From contig DEQO01000092.1 in the NCBI GenBank assembly GCA_002360495.1, positions 1-47,447 on the forward strand: a stretch of DNA of 47,447 nucleotides. The letters run 5' to 3'. The translations under genes were made by a program, and so were the position numbers. The stretch comes from Flavobacteriales bacterium UBA3364 (lineage in GTDB: Bacteria; Bacteroidota; Bacteroidia; Flavobacteriales_F; PHOS-HE28). Positions within the stretch are counted from its first letter, which is position 1; the number at the start of each line of letters is the position of its first letter. The notes beneath the pieces were generated by a model that saw nothing but the letters and a program-made list of their open reading frames with translations, searched no databases and was not told where the DNA came from. Shown piece after piece: positions 26,649 to 34,598 of the stretch.

Positions 26649-26941
26649 ATGAACAAGCCGCAGGTACTGGTGGTCGACGATGAGCCGCAGATCCCGAACC
26701 AGTTGCGCATCGCGTTGGAGAGCAACGGTCTTGCGGTTCAACAGGCCGCAACCGCGCTCGGTGGCGTGCCGATGGCCGCGAACCATCCCCCGGAACTTAT
26801 CTTGCTGGACATCGGCCTGCCGGACAGGAGCGAACAGGGGGTATTGAAGGAGTTGCGCGTGTAGTGCACCAAGGCCATCATCATGCACATGGTGCAGGAT
26901 GGCGCAGCGGATATCTTGACCGCCTTGGACAACTCAAACCT
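26649..26941 (+). pseudogene. KdpE-like response regulator receiver relic (copy 2)
   Basis: MNKPQVLVVDDEPQIP, then PPELILLDIGLPD and EQGVLKELR, is a clear receiver domain with the acidic pair and the phospho-acceptor Asp intact. At codon 72 the frame hits TAG where KdpE proteins have a conserved Trp (LREWS). Beyond the stop the same frame continues the family pattern (CTKAIIMHMVQDGAADILTALD) without gaps. The DNA-binding domain is missing, so this is a pseudogene with a nonsense mutation and a 3' deletion. Confidence 0.7.
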
Positions 26942-26971
26942 CGCCAGGGTCCCTCGTAGAGGACCCTGGCG
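26942..26971. terminator. 11-bp perfect stem-loop terminator
   Basis: CGCCAGGGTCC (26942-26952) pairs with GGACCCTGGCG (26961-26971) around CTCGTAGA. It directly follows the regulator relic. A T-tract is lacking, so termination is likely but unproven. Confidence 0.6.
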
Positions 26972-27013
26972 CTCGTGGGCCAAGGACACGGTGTCTAGAA
27001 GAGAGAGGCTTCA

Positions 27014-27110
27014 GATGCCATCGAAAGAACCCGGCTGGACTTCCTTTCCCTTGCCTACCGATGTGCAGGCAGCAGTGGAAGGAGTGGTGGATAGTGGGCC
27101 GACGGAGTAG
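27014..27110 (+). pseudogene. C-terminal relic of a DNA/RNA non-specific endonuclease (copy 2)
   Basis: DAIERTRLDFLSLA followed, after a 2-base deletion, by PTDVQAAVEGVVDSGPTE and a stop. It matches copy 1 at 24546-24714 at both DNA and protein level, and the similarity continues about 30 bases past the stop. From 27111 to 27237 only a small stem (GTAGCT/AGCTAC, 27171-27190) is seen and no recognisable gene. Confidence 0.6.
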
Positions 27111-27237
27111 TGTAGACGCAGGGTCTCGAGGCGAAGACCTTGCGGCTGGTCAAAGGTGATTCGGTCACCGGTAGCTTAGCTGAGAGCTACGGCATTACAT
27201 CCGGATACGGCCCTATTGAGTCGGCGGGTCAAAGTGT

Positions 27238-27923
27238 TCAAGCGGCGTAGCGTACTTCAGGGTCATGGAAGAGGGACCTGATGGCAGCGCAATCGACAGC
27301 GATGGATGTCATGATCCGGTTTGATGCTGCCAGCAGTTTGGGCTTGGAACGCTCGGGAGATTTGGAGCGCAGCTCATGTTTCAGGCGTGCGTTGAGGCGC
27401 TCGTCCGGATTGAGCTCTGGGGCATAGCTGGGCAGGTAGAACACGGCTATCCGGTGCTCATGCTCACTGACCCACTGTTTCACCCGCTTGCTTTGGTGGG
27501 CGCGGAGGTTGTCCATGATCACATAGAGCTTTTTGCGCTTTCCTTGATCAGCGCCTGCAGGAAGGAGAGCAACTGGTCGATCCCGAAGTTGCCGCCGAGG
27601 ATCTCCCAACAAGCCTCGCCCTTGTTAGTCACCGTGGAGATCATCGAGAGCTTGGCGCGCGAGCCGGGCGCATATACCACCGGTGTCTGCCCGCGCTTGG
27701 CCGAGCTGCGACCGCGCACATCGGTGTTCACGATCGCCGTCTCATCCAGCCAGTGGATCTCAGCCCCTTCGGCCCTCGCCTGCTTGGCGATGGCAGGGTA
27801 CCGCTGCCTCTTCCATTCTTGGATCGCGCGGTCGTTGCGCTCATAGGCCCGTTTGATCGGCTTCTGGGGTGTAAAGCCCCAGCGTTTCAGATAGTCGCCC
27901 ACTGTGCGCACGCCCAGCACCAT
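27238..27923 (-). mobile_element. IS630-family transposase, N-terminally truncated and split by a frame change
   Basis: Two minus-strand frames (27519-27923 and 27238-27612) together form the DDE half of an IS630 transposase. The first has VRTVGDYLKRWGFTPQKPIK, IHWLDETAI (first Asp) and a GGNFGIDQLLSFLQALIKE stretch. The second has KLYVIMDNLRAHQSKRVKQW (second Asp) and FYLPSYAPELNPDERLN (Glu region). Going from first to second needs a -1 shift at the AAAAA run at 27530-27534. IS630 proteins are about 340 residues; the N-terminal helix-turn-helix part is absent, with an in-frame TGA upstream of 27923. I find no matching terminal inverted repeats. It is therefore most likely a dead fragment; programmed frameshifting is possible but moot. 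Confidence 0.8.
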
Positions 27924-28072
27924 TGGCGCTATTTCCGCACCGGATGTGCTGGATCAGCACCAATTGGCCCGTCCGGCGGCAACGCGGGGTGGACCGCTTT
28001 GGTACAAGGCCCCGTGTCGCTAACAACGCCCGATGGTTCCAGGGAGGCACGCAAGGGCCGGAACAACCAGCC

Positions 28073-28699
28073 ATGAGGCAGAATATCAAACTTTCGTTGT
28101 ACAAGCTGGCAGTACTACAGTTGCTGGCACTGTTGAACAATGTGATCGAGAAACTCACGGCCAACGCCGCGGTGTTCACCACACCACCGATCACATTAGT
28201 GGCCATGAAGACCTTGAGTGATACGTTCACCAAGGCGATAAACGCAGCCACCGAGGGTGGTGTAGCGGACCGCAAGGAGCGGGACAAGTTGGTGCTGGAG
28301 GTCCGTACCATGTTGCGCATCCAGGCGGACTATGTGCGGAGCGTGTGCAATGGCGATGCTGCGCTGCTGGCCCTGTCGGGGTTCGCACTCAGCAAGCTGC
28401 CGGAGCCGATCAACGAGGTGGGGGTCCCACAACGTGTAAAGGCGGATGCTACGGATGTTTCAGGCAATGTGCTGGTGCGCTGGGGCAAGGCCGAGGGTGG
28501 GCGCATGTACCGGCTGGAACAGGTCAGCGTTGATCCGGCGCTGGGTGCTGTGTCCTGGTCCGGCGTGGCCCTTACCGGTCGCCAGCGCGTGGTGATCAGC
28601 GGCTTGGAGCCTTTCAAGGCGTAATTCTTCCGTGTGATCGCGGTGGGCATCACCCACGAGGGCCTGCCCAGCGACATCGAGATAGGACGCACAGTTTGA
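28073..28699 (+). pseudogene. Fibronectin-tail protein of a Bacteroidota hypothetical family, interrupted by TAA
   Basis: From ATG 28073 the product reads MRQNIKLSLYKLAVLQLL, FTTPPITLVAMKTL and NAATEGGVADRKERDK, followed by a single FnIII-like domain (VLVRWGKAEGGRMYRLEQVS). This resembles a ~210-residue Bacteroidota family with a helical N-terminus and one FnIII domain. TAA at 28622 falls exactly where the family has an aromatic residue before FRVxAVG. The same frame resumes FFRVIAVGITHEGLPSDIEI and ends at TGA 28697-28699. A single substitution (Tyr to stop) is the simplest explanation, leaving a 183-residue truncated product. The function of the intact family is unknown to me. Confidence 0.65.
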
Positions 28700-28734
28700 C
28701 CAGAACGCGAGCAGCGACGAGCGCGCTGCACGAA

Positions 28735-28774
28735 TGTGAAAAGCCCCTCGACATATCGGGGGGGGCTTTTCACA
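28735..28774 (-). terminator. Strong terminator after the tricorn-like protease gene
   Basis: TGTGAAAAGCCCC (28735-28747) pairs perfectly with GGGGCTTTTCACA (28762-28774), with a possible inner CGA/TCG extension. It lies 14 bp after the minus-strand stop at 28789 and could also end transcription from the plus-strand pseudogene. Confidence 0.75.
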
Positions 28775-28788
28775 TATTGGTGGGCGCC

Positions 28789-31700
28789 TTACTTCTTCAA
28801 CTGCTGCTGCAACTCCTTCACCGCTGCTTCCAGTTGCTGGTCACGGCCCTGTGAAACGATGCCGGGATCGAGGGGCTGTCTGACATCCGGTTCCAACTGC
28901 GTGTTCTCCGCGAAGTTGCCGGCGTTGTCGATCATGCCCACCTGCGGGATGCCGAACCACATCCCGTTCTGCAGACCCTCCCACCACACGGCGGTGCCGG
29001 TGCCGGGCACGGGCATGCCGATGAGCTTGCCCACACCCAGCGCCCGGTAGGTGACGGGGAAGAGGTGTGCATCGCTGTAATTGCTCTCGCTCATCACCAC
29101 CACGCTGGGCTGTTTCCATTTCGCGATGGGTTCGCTGCCGAGCTTCTGTCCGCGCGGTTCGATGCGCATGTAAGCGTGGCCGCTGAGGAAGGTGGCCAGA
29201 TCATCGTGCAACCAGCCGCCGCCGTTGAAACGCGTGTCCACCACGAGGGCCTTCTTGGCGTGGTGACGACCGAGGGCATCGTCGAAGACATTGCGGTAGC
29301 TCCAGTCGTCCATGCCACGCACGTGTACGTAGCCGATGGTGCCGCCGCTGAGGCTGTCCACGATGTCGCGGCAGCGCTCCACCCAGCGGTTGTAGCGCAA
29401 CCAGTTCTCCTGGCCCGGGCCGATGGGTTTCACGCTCTCCTCCCACCGTGTGTTGGTGGCGGGATCGAACATGCTGAGCAGGGTGGGTTTGCCCGCTTTG
29501 CGGTTCAGCAACTTGCTGTGGTCCATGGCGGGGGTGATGGCCACGCCATCGATCTTCTCGATCACATGCCCGGCCTTGATCTTGCCGCCTTCGTGTACCA
29601 CCGGGCTCTTGTGCATGACCTCCGTGATGCGCAAGCCTTGCGTGGTGGTGTCGTTGGCGTAGAAGAGGCCTAGGCTCGCGGTCCAATCGCCGTTCGGTGC
29701 GGGGTTCCAATAGCCCGCTCCGGTGTGCGAGGCGTTCAGTTCACCCAGCATCTCGCTGAGCATGTCGGCGAAGTCGTAGTTGTTGTTGATGTACGGCAAG
29801 TAGCGCGCGTATTCGACCTTCTGCGCTGCCCAATCCACGCCGTGCAGGTCCACCTTGTAGAATTTCTTCACCACCTGGCGCCATACGTGTTCGAACAGGT
29901 AGGCGCGTTCCACGGTCTCGTTCAAGGTCATCTCCCCGTTGATGCCGATGGGTTTGGCCTCGCCCTTGTCGATGTCGAACTTGGCGATGCCACCGTTCGT
30001 CATGTAGTAGAGGTTCTTGCCCTCCTTGTCCATCATGAGCGCACCGGCCCAGCCGTCGCCCAATTTGGAGAGCACCTTGGTCTCGCGCGTGCGCAGTTCC
30101 ACCTGCCACAGGTCGTAGCCTTTTTCGAAGCTGGCGATATAGTACAGCTTCTCCCCGTCCTTGCTCAACACGGCACCGCTCAGATCGCTGCTGTGCGGGG
30201 TCAGGCGCACGCGGCGATCGTCGATACCGTCGAGCTCGAACTTGAGGGGTTCCACCTTCTTGTTCTTCTCCTCCTCGGCCTTGGCATCGTCCTTTTTCTT
30301 CTTCGCTTTTTCCTTCTCCTCCTTGGTCATGTCCTTGTCCTCTTCCTTCTCTTCATCACCATCCTTCTTCTCCTCTTCCTCCTTCTTCAATGCGGCCTCC
30401 TCCTTGCTCAGTTTGTATTGGTCGTACGCGTCCTGTGTGAAGAAGAGCATGTAGGCATCGGCCTGGCCGCCCCAGCTGGCATGGTTCTTCATGCCATCGC
30501 GGCTGCTCATGAAGGTCATGGCCTTGCCGCCCATGGCCCATTGGGGGCGATAGGCACCGTGACCGCTGTGCGTAAGGTCGAAGATCTCCTTGCCACCTTC
30601 CGCGCTCACCAAGCCGCATTGCGTGATCCACTGTTCCTTGTGCAGGAATTCGACAAGCAACCATTTGCTGTCCGGCGACCAGGTGTAATACTGATCACCA
30701 TCGGCATAGCTGTAGTTGTTATCGCCCGTAACCACGGTACGGGTTGCCTTGGTGGCGATGTTCAACACCTTCAACGTGGTGCGTTCCTCCAAGTAGGCCA
30801 CCTCTTTCCCATCGGGTGAATACGCCGCCTGGAATTCCTCTGCCGGGGTGGCGAGCAGGGCTTCCTCCTTCAGCACCGTGCCGTTGAAGAAGTACTTCTC
30901 GTCCTTGCGGGTAAGCGTGGTGGTATAAAGGTCCCAGCTGCCGTTGCGCTCGCTGGCGTATAGGATCGTGCGGCCATCGGGACTGAAGCTCACGCTGCGT
31001 TCCTGTTCCGGTGTGTTGGTGATGCGGCGCGTGGTGCCTTCGGCCACGGAGCTCACGAACACTTCGCCGCGATGCACGAAGACCACTTCCTTGCCATTGG
31101 AGGAGACCTCCATTTCATCCGCATTGTTCACCGTCACGGTCTGCTCGGGGCGGTAGCGGTCATCGGCAGCGATGCGGATCACCACCTTCTGCGGCTGGCC
31201 ACCATCGGTCATGGTGTACAGTTCGCCGCGGTAGCTGAAGCAGAGCGTTCCGTTACTGCTCATGCTGAGACCGCGCACGGGATGGTCCTTCAGGAAGCTG
31301 ATCTGCGTGGCGGCACCACCACCCGCAGGCATCTTGAAGATGTTGAATGAGCCCTTCTCCTCGCTGAGGAAGTACACCGTATTACCATCGGCGCTGAAAA
31401 CAGGATGGCGGTCCTCGCCAACGAAACTGCTGATCTGCTTGTAGGTCTTGTTCTTGAGGTCGTAGGTCCAGATATCGCGGGTGACGCTGGAGGTGTGATG
31501 CTTGCGGAACTCGTCCTCGTAGCCCTTCACATCGTGGTACACGATCATGGTGCCGGTGGGGTTGTACCGCGCACCCTGCGCCTGCGTGGTGAAGACCTGC
31601 AAAGCACGTCCACCTTTCACCGGCACCGAATACAGTTCACCCATGCCACCGACCGGGAATTGCTGGTTGCTGGCAGCATCCAGGCGATCCGCCGCGAAGA

Positions 31701-32079
31701 GCACATGCCGGTCGTCCGGGGTGAAATCACTGGGCATGTCACCCGAACTGTGGAAGGTGAGGCGCGTGGCGCTGCCTCCCGCGCTCGGCATCACATACAC
31801 ATCGGCGTTGCCCGCACGGTCGCTGGCGAATGCGAGGGTCTTCCCATCGTGCGACCACACCGGCGCCGAATCGTAGGCTTCGCTGGTGGTGAGCAACTGT
31901 GCATTGCCCCCGGTCGCGTCCACACGCCACAGGTCGCCTTGGTAGGTGAAGACGATCGCCTTCCCGTCCGGCGAGATGGCCGGGTTCCGGAGCCACAGCG
32001 GGTCGGTTTGTGCAACAGCAAAAGGACTTAGCGCGGCGCTTAGAACAAGCGTATGTAGGTAGGATGCGGTGGAATTCAC
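28789..32079 (-). CDS. Tricorn-like S41 protease with PD40 propeller and PDZ domain
   Basis: A 1096-residue exported peptidase resembling archaeal tricorn protease and its Bacteroidota homologues, which trim peptides. Seen: signal peptide ending FAVAQ (~24); WD40-like PD40 beta-propeller repeats over ~30-500 (PAISPDGKAIVFTYQGDLW, APVWSHDGKTLAFASDRAGN, FSPDGRTILYASERNGSWDL); a Lys/Glu-rich hydrophilic linker at ~553-610; a second propeller-like part; a PDZ-type region ~800-866 (GHVIEKIDGVAI); and an S41 catalytic core ~900-1060 (IGYVHVRGMDDW, VVDTRFNGGGWLHDDLATFL) with the likely Ser nucleophile in SESNYSDAHLF. It ends in a short coiled coil (ELQQQLKK). The start is GTG at 32079, supported by a signal peptide and a TAGTTTTG box 25 bases upstream. 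It appears monocistronic. Confidence 0.88.
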   Translation of the reverse strand: MNSTASYLHTLVLSAALSPFAVAQTDPLWLRNPAISPDGKAIVFTYQGDLWRVDATGGNAQLLTTSEAYDSAPVWSHDGKTLAFASDRAGNADVYVMPSAGGSATRLTFHSSGDMPSDFTPDDRHVLFAADRLDAASNQQFPVGGMGELYSVPVKGGRALQVFTTQAQGARYNPTGTMIVYHDVKGYEDEFRKHHTSSVTRDIWTYDLKNKTYKQISSFVGEDRHPVFSADGNTVYFLSEEKGSFNIFKMPAGGGAATQISFLKDHPVRGLSMSSNGTLCFSYRGELYTMTDGGQPQKVVIRIAADDRYRPEQTVTVNNADEMEVSSNGKEVVFVHRGEVFVSSVAEGTTRRITNTPEQERSVSFSPDGRTILYASERNGSWDLYTTTLTRKDEKYFFNGTVLKEEALLATPAEEFQAAYSPDGKEVAYLEERTTLKVLNIATKATRTVVTGDNNYSYADGDQYYTWSPDSKWLLVEFLHKEQWITQCGLVSAEGGKEIFDLTHSGHGAYRPQWAMGGKAMTFMSSRDGMKNHASWGGQADAYMLFFTQDAYDQYKLSKEEAALKKEEEEKKDGDEEKEEDKDMTKEEKEKAKKKKDDAKAEEEKNKKVEPLKFELDGIDDRRVRLTPHSSDLSGAVLSKDGEKLYYIASFEKGYDLWQVELRTRETKVLSKLGDGWAGALMMDKEGKNLYYMTNGGIAKFDIDKGEAKPIGINGEMTLNETVERAYLFEHVWRQVVKKFYKVDLHGVDWAAQKVEYARYLPYINNNYDFADMLSEMLGELNASHTGAGYWNPAPNGDWTASLGLFYANDTTTQGLRITEVMHKSPVVHEGGKIKAGHVIEKIDGVAITPAMDHSKLLNRKAGKPTLLSMFDPATNTRWEESVKPIGPGQENWLRYNRWVERCRDIVDSLSGGTIGYVHVRGMDDWSYRNVFDDALGRHHAKKALVVDTRFNGGGWLHDDLATFLSGHAYMRIEPRGQKLGSEPIAKWKQPSVVVMSESNYSDAHLFPVTYRALGVGKLIGMPVPGTGTAVWWEGLQNGMWFGIPQVGMIDNAGNFAENTQLEPDVRQPLDPGIVSQGRDQQLEAAVKELQQQLKK

Positions 32080-32104
32080 GAACGGCGGGATTTTGGAAGC
32101 GCGA

Positions 32105-32112
32105 CAAAACTA
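32105..32112 (-). promoter_or_regulatory. Putative -7 box TAGTTTTG
   Basis: A perfect TAnnTTTG match 25 bases before the GTG start at 32079. The identical 8-mer lies upstream of the next gene at 33338-33345. Confidence 0.6.
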
Positions 32113-32198
32113 TCCGTCCCAAGCGTGCCGCCATCACGGGACGGACGGTTGGCTCCTGCGGGGTGGCGGGATGGCTTAACGGAGGGAGGTAAGGACAA

Positions 32199-32240
32199 CG
32201 TCCCCGGACCCCCGCCTTCGCAGGGATGCTCCCGGGGACG
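32199..32240 (-). terminator. Nested GC-rich hairpin after the T9SS gene
   Basis: CGTCCCCGG (32199-32207) pairs with CCGGGGACG (32232-32240). Inside, CCC/GGG and GC/GC can pair around a CTTC loop, and outside GGAGGG (32181-32186) can pair with CCCTCC (32243-32248). There is no T-tract. Position, 24 bp past the stop at 32264, suggests termination. Confidence 0.5.
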
Positions 32241-32263
32241 CGCCCTCCGACCGAAGGATGCGG

Positions 32264-33292
32264 TCAATGCGCGACGACCACCACAGCAGCGCGCAATGTG
32301 CCCACCCCACGCAAGGCGAGGTGGTAAGCACCATCGGGAAGATCGGTGAGGTCCAGAGAGGTCGTCGGTTGCGATCCGGCGATACGTTCGGTACGCACCA
32401 GCCGCCCATCAACACCGGTAATGCTCAGGGTCCCGGCAAGGCCATCGGTGTTCAGCACAACAACTCCCGACGAAGGGTTGGGGTATGCGGCCAGCACCGA
32501 AGCGGTGCGCACTTCATCGATACCGACTACGGACGTGGGATCCAGCACCTGGCCCAGGCGTGTGGTGGATCCATCGGGCAGGGTGAGGGCCGATGTGTGC
32601 AGCAAGGGATACGGGATGCCCTGCGCATACCAGTCCTTCAGCACCAGGATCGTGGAATCCTCCTCTCCTTCCACATTCATCAGCAGCGTCGCACGCCGGG
32701 TGGTGACCAACTGTACATTCTGGAAGGTGCCGAAGGAAAGCTCCAATGTGCCTGTGGCATCCAAAGAGATCCGCGTTGTTCCGCAGTAGTCCGTGATGCT
32801 GCTGGAGCTGGTGGTGGTATAGCAGAAGTTCCCGTTGATGACCTGGTCCTGCCCCAGCGGATAGGCATAGACCAGCCCGGGCTGTGTGAACGTGGTGCTT
32901 TGGAGCGAACTGGTGGAACCGAGCTCGACACACTGGTCGCTTTGCACATTGTAAAAGGTGTGCGTCCGCGATGGTTCGTTGTCGGGCATGGTGCGCAGCA
33001 CCCGATCGGCATCGGGGAACGCGCTGCTACCGGGAACCTGTTGTGGCGATACCACGGCATACGAGGCGCCGAAAACATCGTTGCCCACCAGCTGGGAGTA
33101 AGACCATACGATGGGTTCGACGGGCAGTTCCTCCGTCGGCACCGTTTGCAAGGCGCGCATGTGCCAGGTGGAACCGATCGGCGGTAGAAGGTCCTGCTGG
33201 CCCAAGCCCTGGGCGAGCAGTTGCGGGGCGATCGTGGTGGCCCCGATCAGCAGTAGTATGTACTTCGTTGGATGGGGGATCGTGTGTGCCAT
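32264..33292 (-). CDS. Secreted protein of unknown function with T9SS sorting domain
   Basis: A 342-residue exported protein. The ATG at 33292 gives a signal peptide MAHTIPHPTKYILLLIGATT followed by IAPQLLAQ; upstream in-frame codons would bury it. The mature region has no domain I recognise. It contains beta-strand segments with paired Cys (NVQSDQCVELG, VINGNFCYTT, SITDYCGTTRI) and LELSFGTFQNVQLVTTRRAT. A similar pattern occurs in Bacteroidota secreted proteins that begin with a QDLLPP-like segment and report on a test value, but no function is known to me. The last 80 residues are a T9SS type A tail (LAAYPNPSSGVVVLN ... DLTDLPDGAYHLAL). It has its own TAGTTTTG box 45 bases upstream and a hairpin downstream. 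Confidence 0.78.
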   Translation of the reverse strand: MAHTIPHPTKYILLLIGATTIAPQLLAQGLGQQDLLPPIGSTWHMRALQTVPTEELPVEPIVWSYSQLVGNDVFGASYAVVSPQQVPGSSAFPDADRVLRTMPDNEPSRTHTFYNVQSDQCVELGSTSSLQSTTFTQPGLVYAYPLGQDQVINGNFCYTTTSSSSITDYCGTTRISLDATGTLELSFGTFQNVQLVTTRRATLLMNVEGEEDSTILVLKDWYAQGIPYPLLHTSALTLPDGSTTRLGQVLDPTSVVGIDEVRTASVLAAYPNPSSGVVVLNTDGLAGTLSITGVDGRLVRTERIAGSQPTTSLDLTDLPDGAYHLALRGVGTLRAAVVVVAH

Positions 33293-33337
33293 GGTGCTGT
33301 GGTCTTTGCAGGGGAACGATGTGTTCCGCTGATGGGC

Positions 33338-33345
33338 CAAAACTA
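33338..33345 (-). promoter_or_regulatory. Putative -7 box TAGTTTTG
   Basis: A perfect TAnnTTTG match on the minus strand, 45 bases before the ATG at 33292. Confidence 0.55.
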
Positions 33346-33457
33346 CCGGCAGCCCTAGAGGGACAGGCTCTCCGTTGAACACGGACCGAACCCTTCGCAG
33401 CATGCGCCTACACGTTCCATCACGGCCGGAACGGACCAACGGTTGAACAGCCAGAGA

Positions 33458-34474
33458 TCACCACCGCAGCACCACCTTGCCCACTGTGCGGCCACCTTCC
33501 AGCGCACGCAGCGCGGCAGGCAATCCATCCGCCGGATACTCTGCATGAACGCGCGGCTTGATGAGGCCATCCGCCTGTGCGCGTACCATGCCACGCAAGC
33601 ATTCAGCGATCACATCGGGATGGTGTTCGGCGATCCGGAGCATGTTGATGCCGAGGATGCTGCGGCTCTTCATCATCAAGAAAATGGGCACCACCAGACC
33701 CATGCGCCACACGAAACGCAAAGTGCCGAACGCACCAAGCCCGCCACGTTCAGCGCCGCCATACAATACGATGCGACCACCGCTGCCCAGCAAGGCCATG
33801 TCCTTCTTGAACGAGGAGCCACCCACCGCATTGAAGACCACATCGAGGCGCGCACCATTGAGCGTTTTCCGAACCTGCTCCGCGTGATCTCCCTGTGAGC
33901 GGTCGATCGGATGGTGCACGCCCAGCGAACGCAGATAGTCCATCTTCTCCCTGCCACTGCCGATCCCGTAAACCGTGGCGCCAGCGTTCAGCGCAAGCTG
34001 GACCAGCAAGTGTCCCACACCACCAGCCGCGCTGTGGATGAGCACACGTTGTCCCTTGAACAACGGACACAGGACCTTCGCTGCGTACCACGCCGTACAT
34101 CCTTGCGTGGCCAGCGCCGCCGCTTCACCCAAGGGCATTTCATCGGGCACCACGGAGATGGCGCGATGATCCGTCACAGCATATTCCGCATAACCACAGA
34201 ACCGCGTCATTGCAACGACACGCTTTCCGATGTGGTCCTTCGGGACATCAAGTCCTGTCGCCTCGATGCGACCGACCACTTCGTAGCCCAGGACGCTCGG
34301 GACCGGAGGTGCCTCACGGTAAAGTCCTTTCACGGCCATCACATCGGCATAGTTCAACCCGAAGCCTTCGCATCGGATCAATACCTCATGTGCCTTGGGT
34401 TCCGGGGTCGGCCTGTCCCTCAGGGCCAGTACTTTTTCGGGAGCGCCATGCGCGAGGAGGGTCCAGGACCGCAT
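33458..34474 (-). CDS. Zinc-type MDR / NADPH:quinone oxidoreductase-like protein
   Basis: A 338-residue cytoplasmic medium-chain dehydrogenase/reductase of the quinone oxidoreductase or VAT-1-like branch, expected to use NADPH to reduce quinones or enones. Seen: N-terminal GroES-like domain (GFGLNYADVMAVKGLYREAP, VLGYEVVGRIE), then LATQGCTAWYAAKVL, the nucleotide-binding loop LIHSAAGGVGHLLVQLAL near 142-160, VFNAVGGSSFKKDMALL, GGRIVLYGGAERG and a C-terminal ALRALEGGRTVGKVVLRW. The structural zinc cysteines of alcohol dehydrogenases are absent, as usual for this branch. I chose ATG 34474 because MRSWTLLAHGAPE is where the family begins; a GTG at 34489 is possible. A GATATTTG box lies 16 bases upstream. 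The substrate is unknown. Confidence 0.88.
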   Translation of the reverse strand: MRSWTLLAHGAPEKVLALRDRPTPEPKAHEVLIRCEGFGLNYADVMAVKGLYREAPPVPSVLGYEVVGRIEATGLDVPKDHIGKRVVAMTRFCGYAEYAVTDHRAISVVPDEMPLGEAAALATQGCTAWYAAKVLCPLFKGQRVLIHSAAGGVGHLLVQLALNAGATVYGIGSGREKMDYLRSLGVHHPIDRSQGDHAEQVRKTLNGARLDVVFNAVGGSSFKKDMALLGSGGRIVLYGGAERGGLGAFGTLRFVWRMGLVVPIFLMMKSRSILGINMLRIAEHHPDVIAECLRGMVRAQADGLIKPRVHAEYPADGLPAALRALEGGRTVGKVVLRW

Positions 34475-34490
34475 GCGGTGAAGATGCACT

Positions 34491-34498
34491 CAAATATC
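34491..34498 (-). promoter_or_regulatory. Putative -7 box GATATTTG
   Basis: One mismatch from TAnnTTTG, 16 bases before the ATG at 34474. Confidence 0.4.
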
Positions 34499-34598
34499 GG
34501 GTCGGCTTCGTTTGCCCCCCGCCTACGCACCTATGACGGTCAACTTTCAAGGGTCGTTCCAACCAGTGCCGGAACCCCGTTCAGCTGAGCCGACGGGA

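Noticed and set aside
27530..27534. Active programmed -1 frameshifting in the IS630 transposase
   Set aside because: A5 is a weak slip site without a classical slippery heptamer, and the N-terminal half of the protein is missing, so no active transposase could be made here.
29725..30819. Antisense open frame that looks like a multi-pass membrane protein (long Leu/Phe/Val runs)
   Set aside because: The hydrophobic stretch is only the complement of the Lys/Glu codons (AAG, GAG, GAA) in the tricorn-like protease linker.
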